A stretch of DNA of 64,000 nucleotides, taken from positions 682,001 to 746,000 of the forward strand of contig BJKQ01000001.1 of NCBI GenBank assembly GCA_006538405.1. Direction: 5' to 3'. Position numbers and translations under genes: made by a program. The notes beneath the pieces were generated by a model. The model ran no database searches and was not told where the DNA came from. It worked only from the letters and a program-made list of their open reading frames with translations. Positions within the stretch are counted from its first letter, which is position 1; each line of letters opens with the position of its first letter. Below, one piece after another: positions 36,159 to 48,157 of this stretch. The stretch comes from Hansfordia pulvinata (Eukaryota; Ascomycota; Sordariomycetes; Xylariales).

Positions 36159-39100
36159 GGACAAGAATAGCAGGCAAAGAAAAACTCGTCGTGGGGTTGG
36201 CCTCGTGTGGGATCCATGCATGGCGTGCGAGTCTCCCATTGGGAAATAATGCGCCGCAGGTGGGGTGAGACGACGGCACACCTACCTACGGATACGGAGT
36301 GCGAGTACTCGCACGCCCGTCGTGAACCGTGCCAACCTGGCCCCGGGTCGCCAGTGGTCGCCGTCTGTGACGGGGCTTTACCGACGCGGTGGAAATGATC
36401 GTCTCGGGGACTCGGGGGACGCCCTGGAGGAACTTGCAAGCCTCGGGAGGACGGCGGCGGGAGCAGACAAGGAGCCCGTCGCCTCATTGTCTCCTCGATC
36501 TGCACATGGCTACCGCCTGCCCTGCTACTCGTATCTGATTTGCTTCCCTCGGGAGGTACGGGTCAGTGCGAATTTCTCTGCTTGGTCGTCTGGGAGAGGA
36601 TATTCGTAGATGTGCCAGGTACTCGCCAGGGGTGCTGCCATGGAGACGGCGTTGATGCTGTGTGGTGTCTTGTCCGCCATATCCTGCCATTCCTGCGACT
36701 TGCACTGTCCTGCGCCATCCTGCACTGTCCTTCCCCTCCTGCGCTGTCGTGGTGCTGGCCGGCTTTTACCAGAACCTTACTTGCCTCCTACTTTAGGTAC
36801 CTGCGTACATGTAGGTATGTAGCATGGAAGGTAGGTACTCGGCGGCATCCATGTTGACGCACGTGTCAGCCTGTTCGGTTGGCCCGTGGCCATGGTGGCG
36901 TTGCCGGCCTCCACGGCTTCACGGGCTCTTCGCCAAAAGCCACCTCACGGCCTGGCAGCCCGTGAGGGAGGATCAGCCAGCCAGGGGGCGGCGGCGGGCT
37001 CTGGGGGGCAAGCAAAAGGCTAGCAAGGGGCAGCCCAGGCGTTAGGTCTGGATATGCGTTCCAAAAGCCGCGCCGCTCGACAACGAACAAGCCCTGCCAA
37101 GTCCCAGTGCCATTCAACGTTGGATAGGTAGGTATTTGTGAACAATGGATGGATGTTCCAGGTTCCGTTCTTTCGTGTGGATGTACCTGAGGTTGAGATA
37201 GGTACTCGTACACACGCCCATAACTCCAGGGCCCGACACTTGACAGTGCCGATGGCAGCCCTCAGTGTCCATCTGCACCTGACTTACTCACTCTTACGAG
37301 TAGCTTCATGGATGCAGGCGTGGGTGTGCGTGGTTCAAGGAACAGAATGTGCCTGCCTACCACCTACATATTGTTACGTCAGGACAGGAACTGGCCACTG
37401 TGGACTATAGCTCTATAGGAAGGAGGTTATGGTCGGGATTCGGCGAGCCACTGGTACATGTACTAGTACTTGTACTGCAGCGCCCTACATGTACTTTGGC
37501 TCGGCTGGAGTGGACAGGGAGGCTGGTGAGATACATATAAATCAGAGGATGCCCAATCACCGAGGTAGGTACCTACCTCTAGCCGGCACGTGGAAGGAAT
37601 CGCGTCTTTGACTTGGATCCTCTGATCTCGAGGGTGTAGTTGCCGTTCCAGTTCCTGGGGAATGCACCCATTCGTGGATGTCGTGCAGGTCGGGCTGGTT
37701 GGAAGTGCGTGAGAGCTAAGTACTCGTATCTCTGGTAGTTGTCAGCAGTCGATATGGAAGGAAGGGCACTTCCAGTGTTCCACCTTAAGACTCGCAAAAA
37801 TCATCAGATGATCGACGGTCAGGGCCGACCTCCCCCGCTGCTACTTTGCCAGGGCCCCCCCCCCTCATAGCCCCCGTTCCATTGCAGTATTCGGTCGAGT
37901 ACGGGCGGCCCAGCGCGATTAGGGCCAGATAAGAGTACGTACCTCCGCGCAGGCTGGCCGAGTTCTCAGCTCTGGCCATGAGGCGGGAGCTGAAGATCCA
38001 CCGATGAAACCACACCCGCCAGCGAGCCCGCACGTTGAGCCCCATCAGCCCCACCCCGTTGGTCGATGGCTCCCACTGCCTCGAGAGAATTCCCGCAGAC
38101 AGCCGTAACAGCCTGGAGACTCGAGAGAGTCACGGCTGGAGGCCGGGCACGCGGCGGGGAACCGTCGCGTGGGAAGTCTCGAGTCTACCACCCACATGCC
38201 ACCTACGAGTGACGTGCTAACGTCAATGGTATCTGTCGAATGCCTGCCGCCGACTAACCGTACTCATCATTTTGTACATTAGGTACGCTTGCCCACAAGG
38301 CACATGTAGGCACCTACGAGTACTAGCATAATGGAGACCTCCTCCCATTGCACTAGCTGCCGTGTGTGGATCTGAATGGAGCCCATGCCTTGGGTAGTAC
38401 GTACGTATGAAAAGGGGGGATATCATGGATGGCCTTGACCACGCAAGCGATCCATGTACGCACGTACGAGTATGTATCAAGTATTCGCACTACTTGCAAA
38501 TGCAGTCGTCGAGCTCACAGCCTGAAGAAGGTAGGTAGTTGCTTCCATTCGTTGTCTGATTGGTAGGTAAGTACCTATGTACGTAGGTTGTCAACTTAGC
38601 ATCAGCGAGGACAATCCATATGGGCCATCAAGTACGTCAGGTCGGGTACGAGTAAGAAGGCACCTAGGTTAGGTACATGATGTGGCATCTTGGACCAGAG
38701 ATACATCCATGTACATCAGATCACCTAGGGTGATGGAGGTCTTTCATGCTACCTCTAGCAGGCACTAGTACATGCACACCTGCTCCTACCAGGTACCTAA
38801 TCAACAACGTGAAGGGCCAGTATTGCTTGTCAACGTCCAGTGCCAACCTCATAAAATGTAGGTACGAGTATTGGATCTGGCTCAATGGAATTCGGGAAGC
38901 GCCAAAAGTCATCCCTGGATACCTACCTACATGGACATACCTAACCTCATGTTGTACATACCTTAAGTGAGGTAGCTGATGCGGGAGTTCTGGATCTCGA
39001 CTCAAGGTTCTCTCAGCACGCGTACACATACCTTGCCCATCAATGTTCCTTCCGTGCTATCGCAGCACTGTTGGGTGGCAGCTTCCGCCTCGAGCCGTCG

Positions 39101-42100
39101 GCGCTTCCACCGATGGGCATTGGGTTCCGTGATCCATGCAGGTGTGGCTGGCGTCAAGTACCTTACAGAGTACGGAGTACACACGAATGGAAGCCCTGTG
39201 CGGTGTGTACCTACGGGGGCAGCTGCGATGTGATGGGGGCGCCGAAGGCTCCTTCCAAGCCGTGGCAGCGTGGCAGGGTGGCAGGATTTGGATCTCTGAT
39301 GGAAATCTCTTAGCCGCCAGATGCTCCCGAGTCGGATGATTCTTTCTCATCCTTGTCGACGACATCCCGGCCATGCATGGCCGGACATCTCGCGCAGGGG
39401 TCGCAAATGACCCCCGGCCACACGCCATCGTCATTCAGTCACCCTCTTCCATGCTCTGCCAAGCTTCTGCGCAGCGACCGCCGTCCCTCTGCCGGCCCTT
39501 TTCTGTTCGCCACAGAGCCCTCGATCCTCGACCTGCCTCCGTCCGTTGCGATTGGACCGCCGCCTGCATTGACCAACCGTCCGCCATCCGATGGCTCTCT
39601 GCCTCGCACCGCAGCGCACGACCCTACTGTGTCTACCACTCGTGTCTGCCTGTGGACCACCGCACCCAGCCGGACAATCCCGACCCGAGATCGCCATGTT
39701 GGCAGAGGTCGGGGCCGGGGTGCTCCTGTGTCTCGCTAGATCAGCGCGCCATCTGCCCTTCTGCTTGCCTCGATTCCTTATCCCACCACCGACCCTCGGC
39801 CCGCTACTATCCCGGCCCACTTGCCTGTAATCGTACCTGGCGGATGGATGACTGCGCCCTGTGGCCCCTGCTGCGATCTACCGCCCCCCTGGTCGCTCAC
39901 TGCGAGTACGTTCCTGCCATCTGTTCTACCTACTACCTGTCACTCCTCGTCATCCACCAACAGAGATGGATGCCCGTCGCCCGTCAGCACCCATCACAAC
40001 CTGCGCTTCTTCTTGATCGCGAGCTGATCCCCACGCCCTGGGGTATGGAGGTCCACAAAGCGGTCAACCTGTCGCTTATTGAAGCTATCTATATGAGCAC
40101 GAGCTCTCGTGCGAGCCGGGCTCTGCAATGGCAGGGTCTCACAGCAGGCTACCTCGCTCCAGGGGTGGCGGCGCCAAACTTTTCCCAAAGAAGCGATGAC
40201 AGCCACAGCAAAATCAGGCGATGCCGCAACTTGCGGCTACTTGGCTGAGATAAACCCAGCAGACATGTGGGGTTTGCTCGCAGCTGACATACGGAGCACA
40301 CGGCCGATGCCATGCATGCCGACTCTTCACGGTCATTATTAGATCGGCAGGAACGGTTTTGCCACAACGGCCCCTGGCAAAAGCAAATCGTCATTTCTAT
40401 CCTGCGTCAAGAGTTTCTCCTCCAGACTCAGCCCAGGCTTCTGTTCAAACGGGACCCCAGGTTCTGCAGCACAAACCTGAAGCAACTCAACCCGAAGTTG
40501 AAGATGATCCCTTGCTCAGCGTACAAACCAGGGCGGGTGCTACGAACGACCCGTGTACTCGTATCACTCGACGGCCGGAGCCTTGGGCCCTGCAAACACC
40601 AACACAGGCCATCCTGCTGCTAACCGGCGCTGGAAGAAGCGGCAGGGTTTATTAGCTGCGCAGGCACGTGTACGGGTGCCTCTCCTGTCCCTGTGCTTTT
40701 CGGCCCCATCAGTCCCCGCCACGATCTACGCCCACCATCTGGAAGTAGTCTAAAGACGTACCCGCGCAATGACGGTGCTGAGATCGAGCCAGGGCAGTGT
40801 CCGGCAGGAGCATCGTGAAAGATACGAGCCCCTTCGAGAAAAAGTCGACCCCCTTGTATAGATCCAAGACTCAAACTACTTGCAGGTTAGCCCGAGAAAA
40901 GCCTGGGGTTGGCACCGCTGACCTGCCTACCGTTCGTGTCCGGCTTGCACTCTATCCGCCCAAGCGCGTGCCCATGGCCAGGGGGCGACTCGACTGTCAT
41001 CCCGCAGTTCCTGTTCCTGCAAAGGGTCCCAACATCATCGCCGTGCAGTGTTGCCTCTCTTCTCCTCCTGGTGGATCACGCTAGAGGCGGGCCAACTCGA
41101 AGAGCACTCAGGGCCAACATCTGTCGTCGTCGGAAAGCCAGTCCACCCCCCTCGGCCGCTATCCTCGGTTCCGGATCCACCATGTGTGAACAAGCCAGCC
41201 TGAAAAGCACTGTAGTATTGAGATTCCCAGCTACGTATGCATGGGCACATCACCTGCTTGATTCATCGCAACAGGCCAGACAGATACCGGAGTGTGGGTG
41301 TCTGCCTTGGGGGGCGTGGACCAAAAGCCGGGTTACACAACGGCGCGCCACATGGCTGCTTGGCCAGCTCTTCCAATCATCTGGGCCAACGTCTGCCGCG
41401 TTCGAAGACATTCACCGCGGAATAGTCCCTGGTCCCTGCTGTTTATACATCTGTACCCCATCCCCGGGGCGCCCGGGTTTCGCAAGGACAAGCAAGCTCA
41501 TGTTGAAACGCATGCCGACATTCCAAGGCGGTCACCACTGGACCCTTTCCGCCTTTTATCCTCCCTCTTCCCCACTGCCCAAACCAGCTTTTACGTACAC
41601 CATCCGGCACTTCGACCTGGGTCTGCTGCGACTTTTTTGCATTTCCCGCAGCAGGAGACGCAGCCTCTCGTCAACCATCGGAAACCCTCATCCGCGGACT
41701 TCAGATTCATCGGTACCGCGGGGAACACACAAAGTTGCGTTTGCCATTCTCCGCGCCAAGCGTAACTGTACACTGCAACTTGTTTGCTCCTTTACGGCTC
41801 GCAAGCCGTCGCTCCTCCCGTCGAACAAGCCCATATTGGCTACATAATAGCCACCACCCCACTCACGGCCCTCAAGGACTCAGGATTCCGGATTCCGGGC
41901 GTGGCGAGCTGCAAGCTGCAGGATGGGAGCGGCTGCGCTTGCAAAGCACCACTGTGCAGACTGGCCTCCGTCGTCGGTACACAACCTCGACAGCGGCTAC
42001 ACAACCGTCCATCTCACCCTCCCATCTCAAAAGCGGCGGAAGCTCCTGATCAAGCTGCCTGCTGCAGTTTGCTCGGCCAAGCGACGCACACCGCCTGCGT

Positions 42101-42129
42101 CAAAGAAGGCAGAGGTGCAGCGGCCCGAC

Positions 42130-44826
42130 ATGTCGGCTTCGAGAGTAGGACAAACCAAGAGCAAACGAGTCCGCACCGGTTGTTTAACGTGTCGGACCAG
42201 ACATTTAAAGGTCGGTTTCCCTCCCCCTGGTATTGTCGGTCTCTTCGAGGTCAGGCCCCCGAAAGGGAAGGTTGCTGTCGTTGTGAGCCAGGGCCAGCGC
42301 CGGTCGCGCCTTTTTTTCTGGTTTCAACCTTGCTAACCTGTGTCCCCGTAGTGTGATGAGGGCACGCCTGATTGTGGGAACTGTCGAAAGTCCAACCGCG
42401 TCTGCAAACGCGGCGTGAGGCTCAACTTTATCGACTTGACCTGCAAGGAGCCGCCTTTCATCCCGCCAACAGATTCCTGGTCCGGTGAGTATAAGGAGCC
42501 ACCTAAGTTTCCATTCAGAACCTGATATTCGTGCAGTTGAGTTTCTAGACGAGTCGCGGGCTACTGCATCAGAGTATCAAGGAGGCTTGGAGAAGTATCC
42601 TCAAAATGCGTGTGACAGCACCGTTTCTCTTGTCAACACATCTCCTCGCGTGACAGGCCACCCCGACGAGTCTACGAGCCAGTCACAATCTATTGGCCGA
42701 TTTCCTGATACACCGCGATCGATCAGGGAAGATTCATACAGCGTCTCAACGCCGCTTCCCCAATACATGGCACACCAGATCCAACAGCAACCTGTCCACG
42801 AACCCCAGGACAGCGGTGCCTCTCGCCTTGTCTCTGGTGCACTGTCTGAGGACGACCACTGGGATAATCTCTCCACCGGAGCGGTCTCTGGAACATCCGT
42901 TACCCAAGTCCCAGACAATACGACAAGCCCCAAGGTCGTTCGAGAATCTCTGGAAGCTCAGAAGGCCGACAATGCCCCAGCTGAGGAAACCTCAAGTGAG
43001 CGCCGCCTGCTCGACTCGCCAGAGGAGATGCATCTGATGCAGACTTACATCAAAGAGGTGGGGGTATGGATGGACTGCCTGGATAGCAAGCGGCACTTTT
43101 CTCAAATCGTGCCGTACCAGGCCCTGAGATGTCCGATGCTGCTGAACGCTCTCCTATCTTGCGGTGCCATGCGTCTCTCCCAGGCCGATGCCTTGCTCAA
43201 TGAGAAGGCGCTTTTCTACTACGACACGGCGACGACACAACTTCTACGCAGCCTGCAGAACCCGGAACGCGACACGGCCGAATGTGCGGTCACGGCCGTT
43301 GTTCTCAATATGTACGAGGTCATGAGCGAGAAGCCACAGAGTCGCATGAGCCACATAGCCGGCGCGCGAGCCCTCATTCGCGAATGTGGCTGGAACGCCC
43401 AGAGCGAAGGAATTGGTGGCGCTTGTTTCTGGTTCAGTGTTAGCCTGGAGCTGTCTTCATGTCTCTCATTGAACTACAAGAACACCTGGGACCCAGATGA
43501 CTGGGGCATGGACTTGGGCTTCCTCGCCGACGCACAGTTGACCTCGGGCCCCAACGGGAAGGTGGCACACAGTCAGGTTGTTCCCGACTCACAGGGAGAG
43601 GAGATTTGGGCTCGTCGCATGTTCTACATCGTAGCCAAGATTGCTGACTTGCGAGCCAATCTCACGAGCCCTGCGGGACGAAGCGAGGCCCGTAATGCAG
43701 CGGGGGTCTCTGCTCGCAATGGTACCAACTCAGCCAGCTATGCGACTTCTGGAACGCCTCGGTGCCGCGCTCAATGCAGCCTTATGGCTACATCTCTTCT
43801 GAGCATTCCCCCGGAGGCGACGTGTTTCCCAGAGTCTGGTAAGTCGCTTGCCACTACCCTCCTCCACACTGCCAGCTGACCCCATTCAGGATCATTAAGC
43901 AGCCTGCCATTATCGGCCGCCTTCTGTATCACGCAGCGGGGTATATTTTGGCACAGTGCCACCCTGGGTGGGACATCTCATCCGAAGAATGTCTCATGGC
44001 CCAGCGCCATCATGCACTCCAGGTTTGCGGCTTGGTGGCGCATAACAATAACCGCGGGAACGCTTTCGTCGCTTTCAGGACGTTGACTGTGGTCGCCGAG
44101 GTCCTCGATGACCCTGATCACCAACATGCCGCGCTTGCTTTGCTCGGGGGAATCCACCACCAATCCGGCTGGAAGCTCAGTGCCGCCATCAGCAACCTCA
44201 AGAAGATATGGGGCTGGGAAGAGGGCCAAGACGCCGACTTTGCGAGACGCGACCGGGAGGACGAGGGTCAACACAGCCAGGGCCGCACACCGACCAAACA
44301 GGAAAGCGATGGTCATGTGGACATGTCTTCGCTCCCGATGATGAGCGGCCTCTACACATCGCAGAACTCGCTGGAAGGCGACGAAGTCGCGATGAAACGA
44401 AGTACAATGACTCCCTCGCCCAGCCTGCCTGCCCCAACCGCGCTGCTGCCTTCGCAACATGGGTACTTCGAAGACAAGGTCCAGGGCGGCGGACAAACCC
44501 ACAATGGACAGTTCTTGCAGCAGTATCACCGGCAGCGACAACATGGCTTGAGTCAAGAAGAGCAGCAGTACCAGTACCAGCAGCAGATTATGGCGCTGTC
44601 CCAGCCGCCGCAGACATTTTCGTCCCCGCATCCCGCGCGTGTGAACCCGCTCCAGATGGCATCGTTCGATTCCACGCAGCACCCATATCAGAGCTGGTAC
44701 CAGCCGCCAGCTTCAGACGGCGACGTCTCGAGCCCCTATCAACAAAACAGCGTCTCCGCGCGGCCTCAGGCTGGGTATGGCTCTGCTACTCCGTACCCCT
44801 CTCAGCCGCGGCCATCAACGGGGTGA
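42130..44826 (+). CDS. Zn2Cys6 fungal transcription factor (frame broken once)
   Basis: Binuclear zinc-cluster DNA-binding regulator in the nucleus. Model: join(42130..42210, 42352..42484, 42537..43838, 43890..44826). Zinc cluster: Cys18-x2-Cys-x6-Cys-x6-Cys-x2-Cys-x6-Cys45 ([10 protein letters not shown] joined to [18 protein letters not shown]), followed by [14 protein letters not shown], a linker seen in one large ascomycete group (ARCA/moc3-like; inference). The middle region ([18 protein letters not shown]... [17 protein letters not shown]) is the fungal activator domain, and the C-terminus is Gln/Pro-rich. The frame shifts between about 43690 and 43707: before it the frame reads [16 protein letters not shown], after it [18 protein letters not shown]. 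One extra base, for example in the G5 run 43702-43706, restores it. The intron after exon 2 is taken as 52 nt (42485-42536), as a 34-nt alternative is too short. Target genes unknown. Confidence 0.8.
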
Positions 44827-45542
44827 TGAGGCCAGAGGCCGTCCGCCAGACACGAATTACGCCTCAACACCAAGCAACATTGCGAGGCCATGTTATGCCT
44901 CTTCTTCCTAACTATTGATGATTTCAAGTCTTCGGCGTTCATTGCATCTCTTTTTACCTAAGGATACCCCCCCACCCTCCTTCTGGTCGGTGGATGTCAC
45001 TCGCTTTGTCTGAGCGCTGATTTTCGAAGCCAATTGCATATCATCCCTTCCACTCTTATAATCACCCCGTCTTACATTTCCACTTAGAGTGTACGTTTTG
45101 CTTTTTGCGTTTGCGATGTCGTCAGGGCTACGAGCCAGTGAGGTCGGGCTGGAAGGCGACGACGAAGGAACGGCTGCACACTTACCCGCATCTCGGTATT
45201 CAGATCATCCAAAAGGGCTGGAATGATGATACCATAATATAATAGCTAATTTGAACGGCGGAAATGGAGTTTGAGACTGCGTCCCTGTACACATAGCAGG
45301 TTTCATGTACATCAGCAAAGGAGAAAGGCTACGGTGGAGGAGGAGGCTATATGGCTTCCAGTGATGGGAAACTTGGTAACTCATCAACTTCCCAAACTTC
45401 CCGAAATTTATGCGACGCGCCGTCTTCTTTAGGTTGATTCTTTGTAGTGTGAGAAAAACGCTACGATGCCCCTCATCGTCTGCAGTAACACCCGATCTGA
45501 GTGGGTGGCTCTGCGCTGGCTGCTTCGAGATCTCGTGCTTTG
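44827..45542. other. Convergent 3' region, Zn2Cys6 gene and HAD gene
   Basis: No gene supported between two convergent stops. The sequence is AT-richer than the flanks and has a C7 run near 44970. Nothing else seen. Confidence 0.45.
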
Positions 45543-46597
45543 CTACTGCTGCTGCATAGCGGGATTCGCCTCGACTTCAGGGGACGGGACCACGATGCCA
45601 TACTGCTGGTAGGGGAAGTCGGCCAGGTCTGGCAAGTAGTGGGCCCAGCCGTCATCGACGTCGCCGAGCTGGTGGGTGTCTCCGTCGGCGGCGCCGGTGC
45701 GCCCCGCGAGGATCTCGGCGTCGCGGCCGGCGTACTCGCGCTTGAGCATGGGGTGGGGCACCCAGACTACGCGCATGCCGGCGCGGCGGCCCGCCTCCAC
45801 GCCGGGGACGCTGTCCTCGAAGACGAGGCACTCCTCGGGCCGGATGGGCTGCTCCCCGGGGGGCAGGCCATCGTTGATGGTCGCCAGGGCGAGGAGGTAA
45901 ATGTCGGGCAGGGGCTTGCCGCGGCCCGGCGCGACGCGCGCGTCGTCGCCGAGGACGCGCCGCGCGGGGTCGAAGGCGGAGAAGAGGGGGCCCCATTTCT
46001 GCGTCTTGACGGCGAAGTTGGCCGTGTTGCTGCTCGTCGCGAGGGCGATGTGGACGCGCTGCGGCTTGCTGGCGCCGCCGCCGGCAGCGCCATCGCTCTG
46101 CTGGGCCGCCGCCTGCTGGCCCTGGGGCAGGTCCCACCAGCGGGTGCGGACGAGGCCGGCCAGCAGCTCGGGGACGCCGGGCAGGGGCTTGGCGTCGGGG
46201 AAGTGCTCGAGCTGCAGGGCGCTGTACTGGGCGAGGTAGTCGGCGTCGTCGATGGGCAGCTGGGCCCACTGGTGGAAGATGCGGTTGGCCTCGGGGCCGG
46301 GGCGGCCTTGGAGCTGGGCCTTGATGGACCAGGGCATATCCGGGCGGCCGTACTTGGCCAGCAGGATGTTGATGCACTTGGTGTAGATGTCCTCTGTGTC
46401 TAGCAGCAGGCCATCCATGTCGAAGAGGCAGGCCCGAACGGGCGGGAAGCTAGCGGGTTCCCCCCCGTCAGTCTCGGACTTCTCGAGGTTGAAAAGTGGT
46501 GTCGTTTCTCATTGTGCATCGTCTTCTTTCTCCAAGACGGGCGCCGATAAATGGAAGAGAACAGGAGGGGGCCAACTCACTCGGACCGAGGAGCCAT
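45543..46597 (-). CDS. HAD-superfamily phosphatase (pseudouridine-5'-phosphatase / GS1-like)
   Basis: HAD subfamily I hydrolase that removes phosphate from a small metabolite. Model: complement(join(45543..46449, 46581..46597)), 307 residues. Seen: motif I FDMDGLLLDTED (nucleophile and acid Asp pair), the cap domain, motif II LATSSN, a Lys region PGRGKPLPDIYLLAL, and motif IV ECLVFEDSVPGVEAGRRAGM with VVWVPHP, all as in HDHD1/GS1 proteins. The first exon is only 17 bases (MAPRS plus GA). It joins CTTCCCG at 46449 through an acceptor ending ctag with an ACTGAC branch site, giving MAPRSDFPPVRACLFDMDG. Earlier AG acceptors give the wrong phase. Insertions relative to the family (GGGASKP, GRTGAADGD) are low-complexity. 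Divergent from the TTC1-like gene. The substrate is uncertain. Confidence 0.88.
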
Positions 46598-47150
46598 GGC
46601 CTGTTTTGTTGGTGCCACGCGGTGCTTAGAAGCCGGGATGCGTTAGGGCGGGTGCGGTGTGAGGTTTAAAGCACGGATTGACTACTTGCGAAAGCAGCTA
46701 GAAATGCCAACAAGAACTCCAAGGTGAAAGATGCAATGCAGTGCGGAGGCGACGCGAGACGACGCGATGCTATGCGGTGGGATACCCGAGATGACGAGGA
46801 TCTCGCAGAGGTGTCGGCGATGGTGGGGGCGGGGTTCTGTGCGAGCGGATGTAGACGGGCCCTTGGCCGTACCTACCACCGAGCGGCATTTCTCACTATC
46901 TGGCAGGTAGACCGGAGCTCTCAGATACTAGCGCTGTCCTTCGTCCATGAGATCGCGGGCGCATGCGGCCACGGCAGGTGCGTCTGTCCTACTTTCTGGT
47001 GGCAAATGCAGGCGCGAGCCTCAACCTCCAGCTGCTCAACCTCGACTGTGGGAGATCTCCCCGGAATATCGAGCTTCTCGACACTTTGCAACATCTTCAT
47101 TCGCCCTATTGCCCCTGCTGCTCACCACCGACAGCGACAGGCTCGTCAAA
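46598..47150. other. Divergent promoter region, HAD gene and TTC1-like gene
   Basis: 0.55 kb between divergent starts. No conserved coding seen; frames such as 46724-47194 are open into the TTC1-like exon but lack features. It should hold both promoters. Confidence 0.45.
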
Positions 47151-48157
47151 ATGCCCGTGGACGCGCAGGCGCGGGCGCAGGCAGATCGGCCTGACCAGCC
47201 AGACCCCGAAGGCTCAGACTCCGGCGCCGCCGAGGCTGCCCCGCGCTTCCCTCCCGACGAAGAAGCGGCACGTATCCACCACGGTCATCTCTACTGCCCC
47301 GACTGTCGCCGCTGACTGTCCTGCTGCCCCAGAGTCTTGTCGCCGAGTCCGACCAACACAAAGCCGCCGCCAACGCCCTCTTCACCGCCTCCAAGCCCGA
47401 AAGCGCCATCACGAAATACGAAGAAGCCGTCGCGATATGCCCACACTACCTTGACTACGAGCTGGCAGTCTTGCGCTGCAACATAGCCGCCTGCCACCTG
47501 AAGCTTGAGCAGTGGAACGACGCCATCGCGAGCGCCACCGACTCGCTTTCCGGCCTCGCCCGCCTCGACAAGGCAGACGCTGCAGCCCAGAACGCGGCCG
47601 AGTCTGAGCCTGGGAGCAAGGCGCCTGTTCATGCCGGAACGCAGGACCCGCAGGGCCCCGACGACGCGGAGGAGGAAATCATCAGCGCAGGAGCCCAGAA
47701 GAGCGGTCCCCTACAAAGCCAAAGTCACGAGTCTGACCAGGATGTGGCCAAGCGCAAGCGTCAAGACGACATTCTCAGGATACGAGCGAAAGCCCTCATG
47801 AGGCGCGCCAGGGCCAGGAGCGAACTCGGTGGGTGGGCAGCTCTTTCTGGAGCTGAGGAGGATTACAAGCTACTGTCGTCCATGAGCAATCTGAGCCCCG
47901 CGGATCGCAAGATCGTCTCTGCTCAGCTGAGAGCCTTGCCCTCTCGCACAAAGGTCGCCCAGGAGCAGGAGATGGGAGAGATGTGGGGGAAGCTAAAAGA
48001 CGTACGTATACCGTGTCATTCGTCTCGGGCAGCTGCTCACCTCACGCTTTAGCTCGGAAATGGCCTGTTGAACCCTTTCGGACTCAGCACCGACAACTTC
48101 AAGATGGTCAAGGATGAAAAGACCGGCGGCTACAGCATGAACTTCTCCCAGAACTAG
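47151..48157 (+). CDS. Tetratricopeptide repeat protein, TTC1-like (splice phase off by one)
   Basis: TPR co-chaperone-like adaptor; human TTC1 binds Hsp90/Hsp70 and small GTPases. Model: 47151..47271, 47333..48001, 48053..48157. Seen: a polar N-terminus ending PRFPPDEEAA, then AESDQHKAAANALF, the TPR helices AITKYEEAVAICPHYLDYELAVLRCNIA and HLKLEQWNDAIASATDSL, an acidic insert, ILRIRAKALMRRARARSEL, and the family C-terminus LGNGLLNPFGLSTDNFKMVKDEKTGGYSMNF. Intron 2 is clean (phase 0). Intron 1 has a good GCTGACT branch site, but exon 1 leaves one spare base while the first acceptor begins a whole codon (AGT). No GT donor in this stretch fixes that, so one base is likely missing or a splice site is non-standard. 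Downstream of the divergent HAD gene. Confidence 0.78.

Larger units (their letters stand above)
34029..42129. other. 8.1-kb stretch without a recognisable gene
   Basis: Largest gene-free interval in the window. Frames of up to 312 codons exist (39373-40248, 40909-41847, both +), but they are Cys/Pro/Ser/Arg-rich translations of C/T-rich DNA without domains, and overlapping frames on the other strand are as long. No transposase, reverse transcriptase or terminal repeats were seen. The stretch carries two hexanucleotide repeats, many TACCTACC/GGTAGGTA runs (dense at 36780-39220) and at least eleven TACGAGTA/TACTCGTA octamers. The last 2.5 kb is C/T-rich and could be a long 5' leader or promoter of the Zn2Cys6 gene. 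Confidence 0.55.

Noticed and set aside
36015..36505. Gly-Val or Thr-Pro repeat proteins across (GGGCGT)9
   Set aside because: All six frames through a hexamer repeat are open, so ORF length has no meaning here.
39373..41847. 291- and 312-codon + strand ORFs as genes
   Set aside because: Composition is that of translated C/T-rich leader DNA, no domain or splice signal logic, and equally long antisense frames.
42485..42518. 34-nt intron in the Zn2Cys6 gene
   Set aside because: Too short for fungal splicing. The next AG gives a 52-nt intron in the same frame.
43631..43737. 107-nt intron repairing the Zn2Cys6 frame
   Set aside because: It would delete the conserved IADLRA and QWYQL parts of the activator domain; a one-base indel is simpler.
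45501..46403. 300-codon + strand ORF opposite the HAD gene
   Set aside because: Mirror of the GC-rich HAD coding sequence; no motif on this strand.
46429..46500. Apparent one-base deficit at the G7 run before the HAD domain
   Set aside because: A downstream acceptor (ctag before 46449) with an ACTGAC branch site splices in the right phase from the 17-base first exon, so no missing base is needed.
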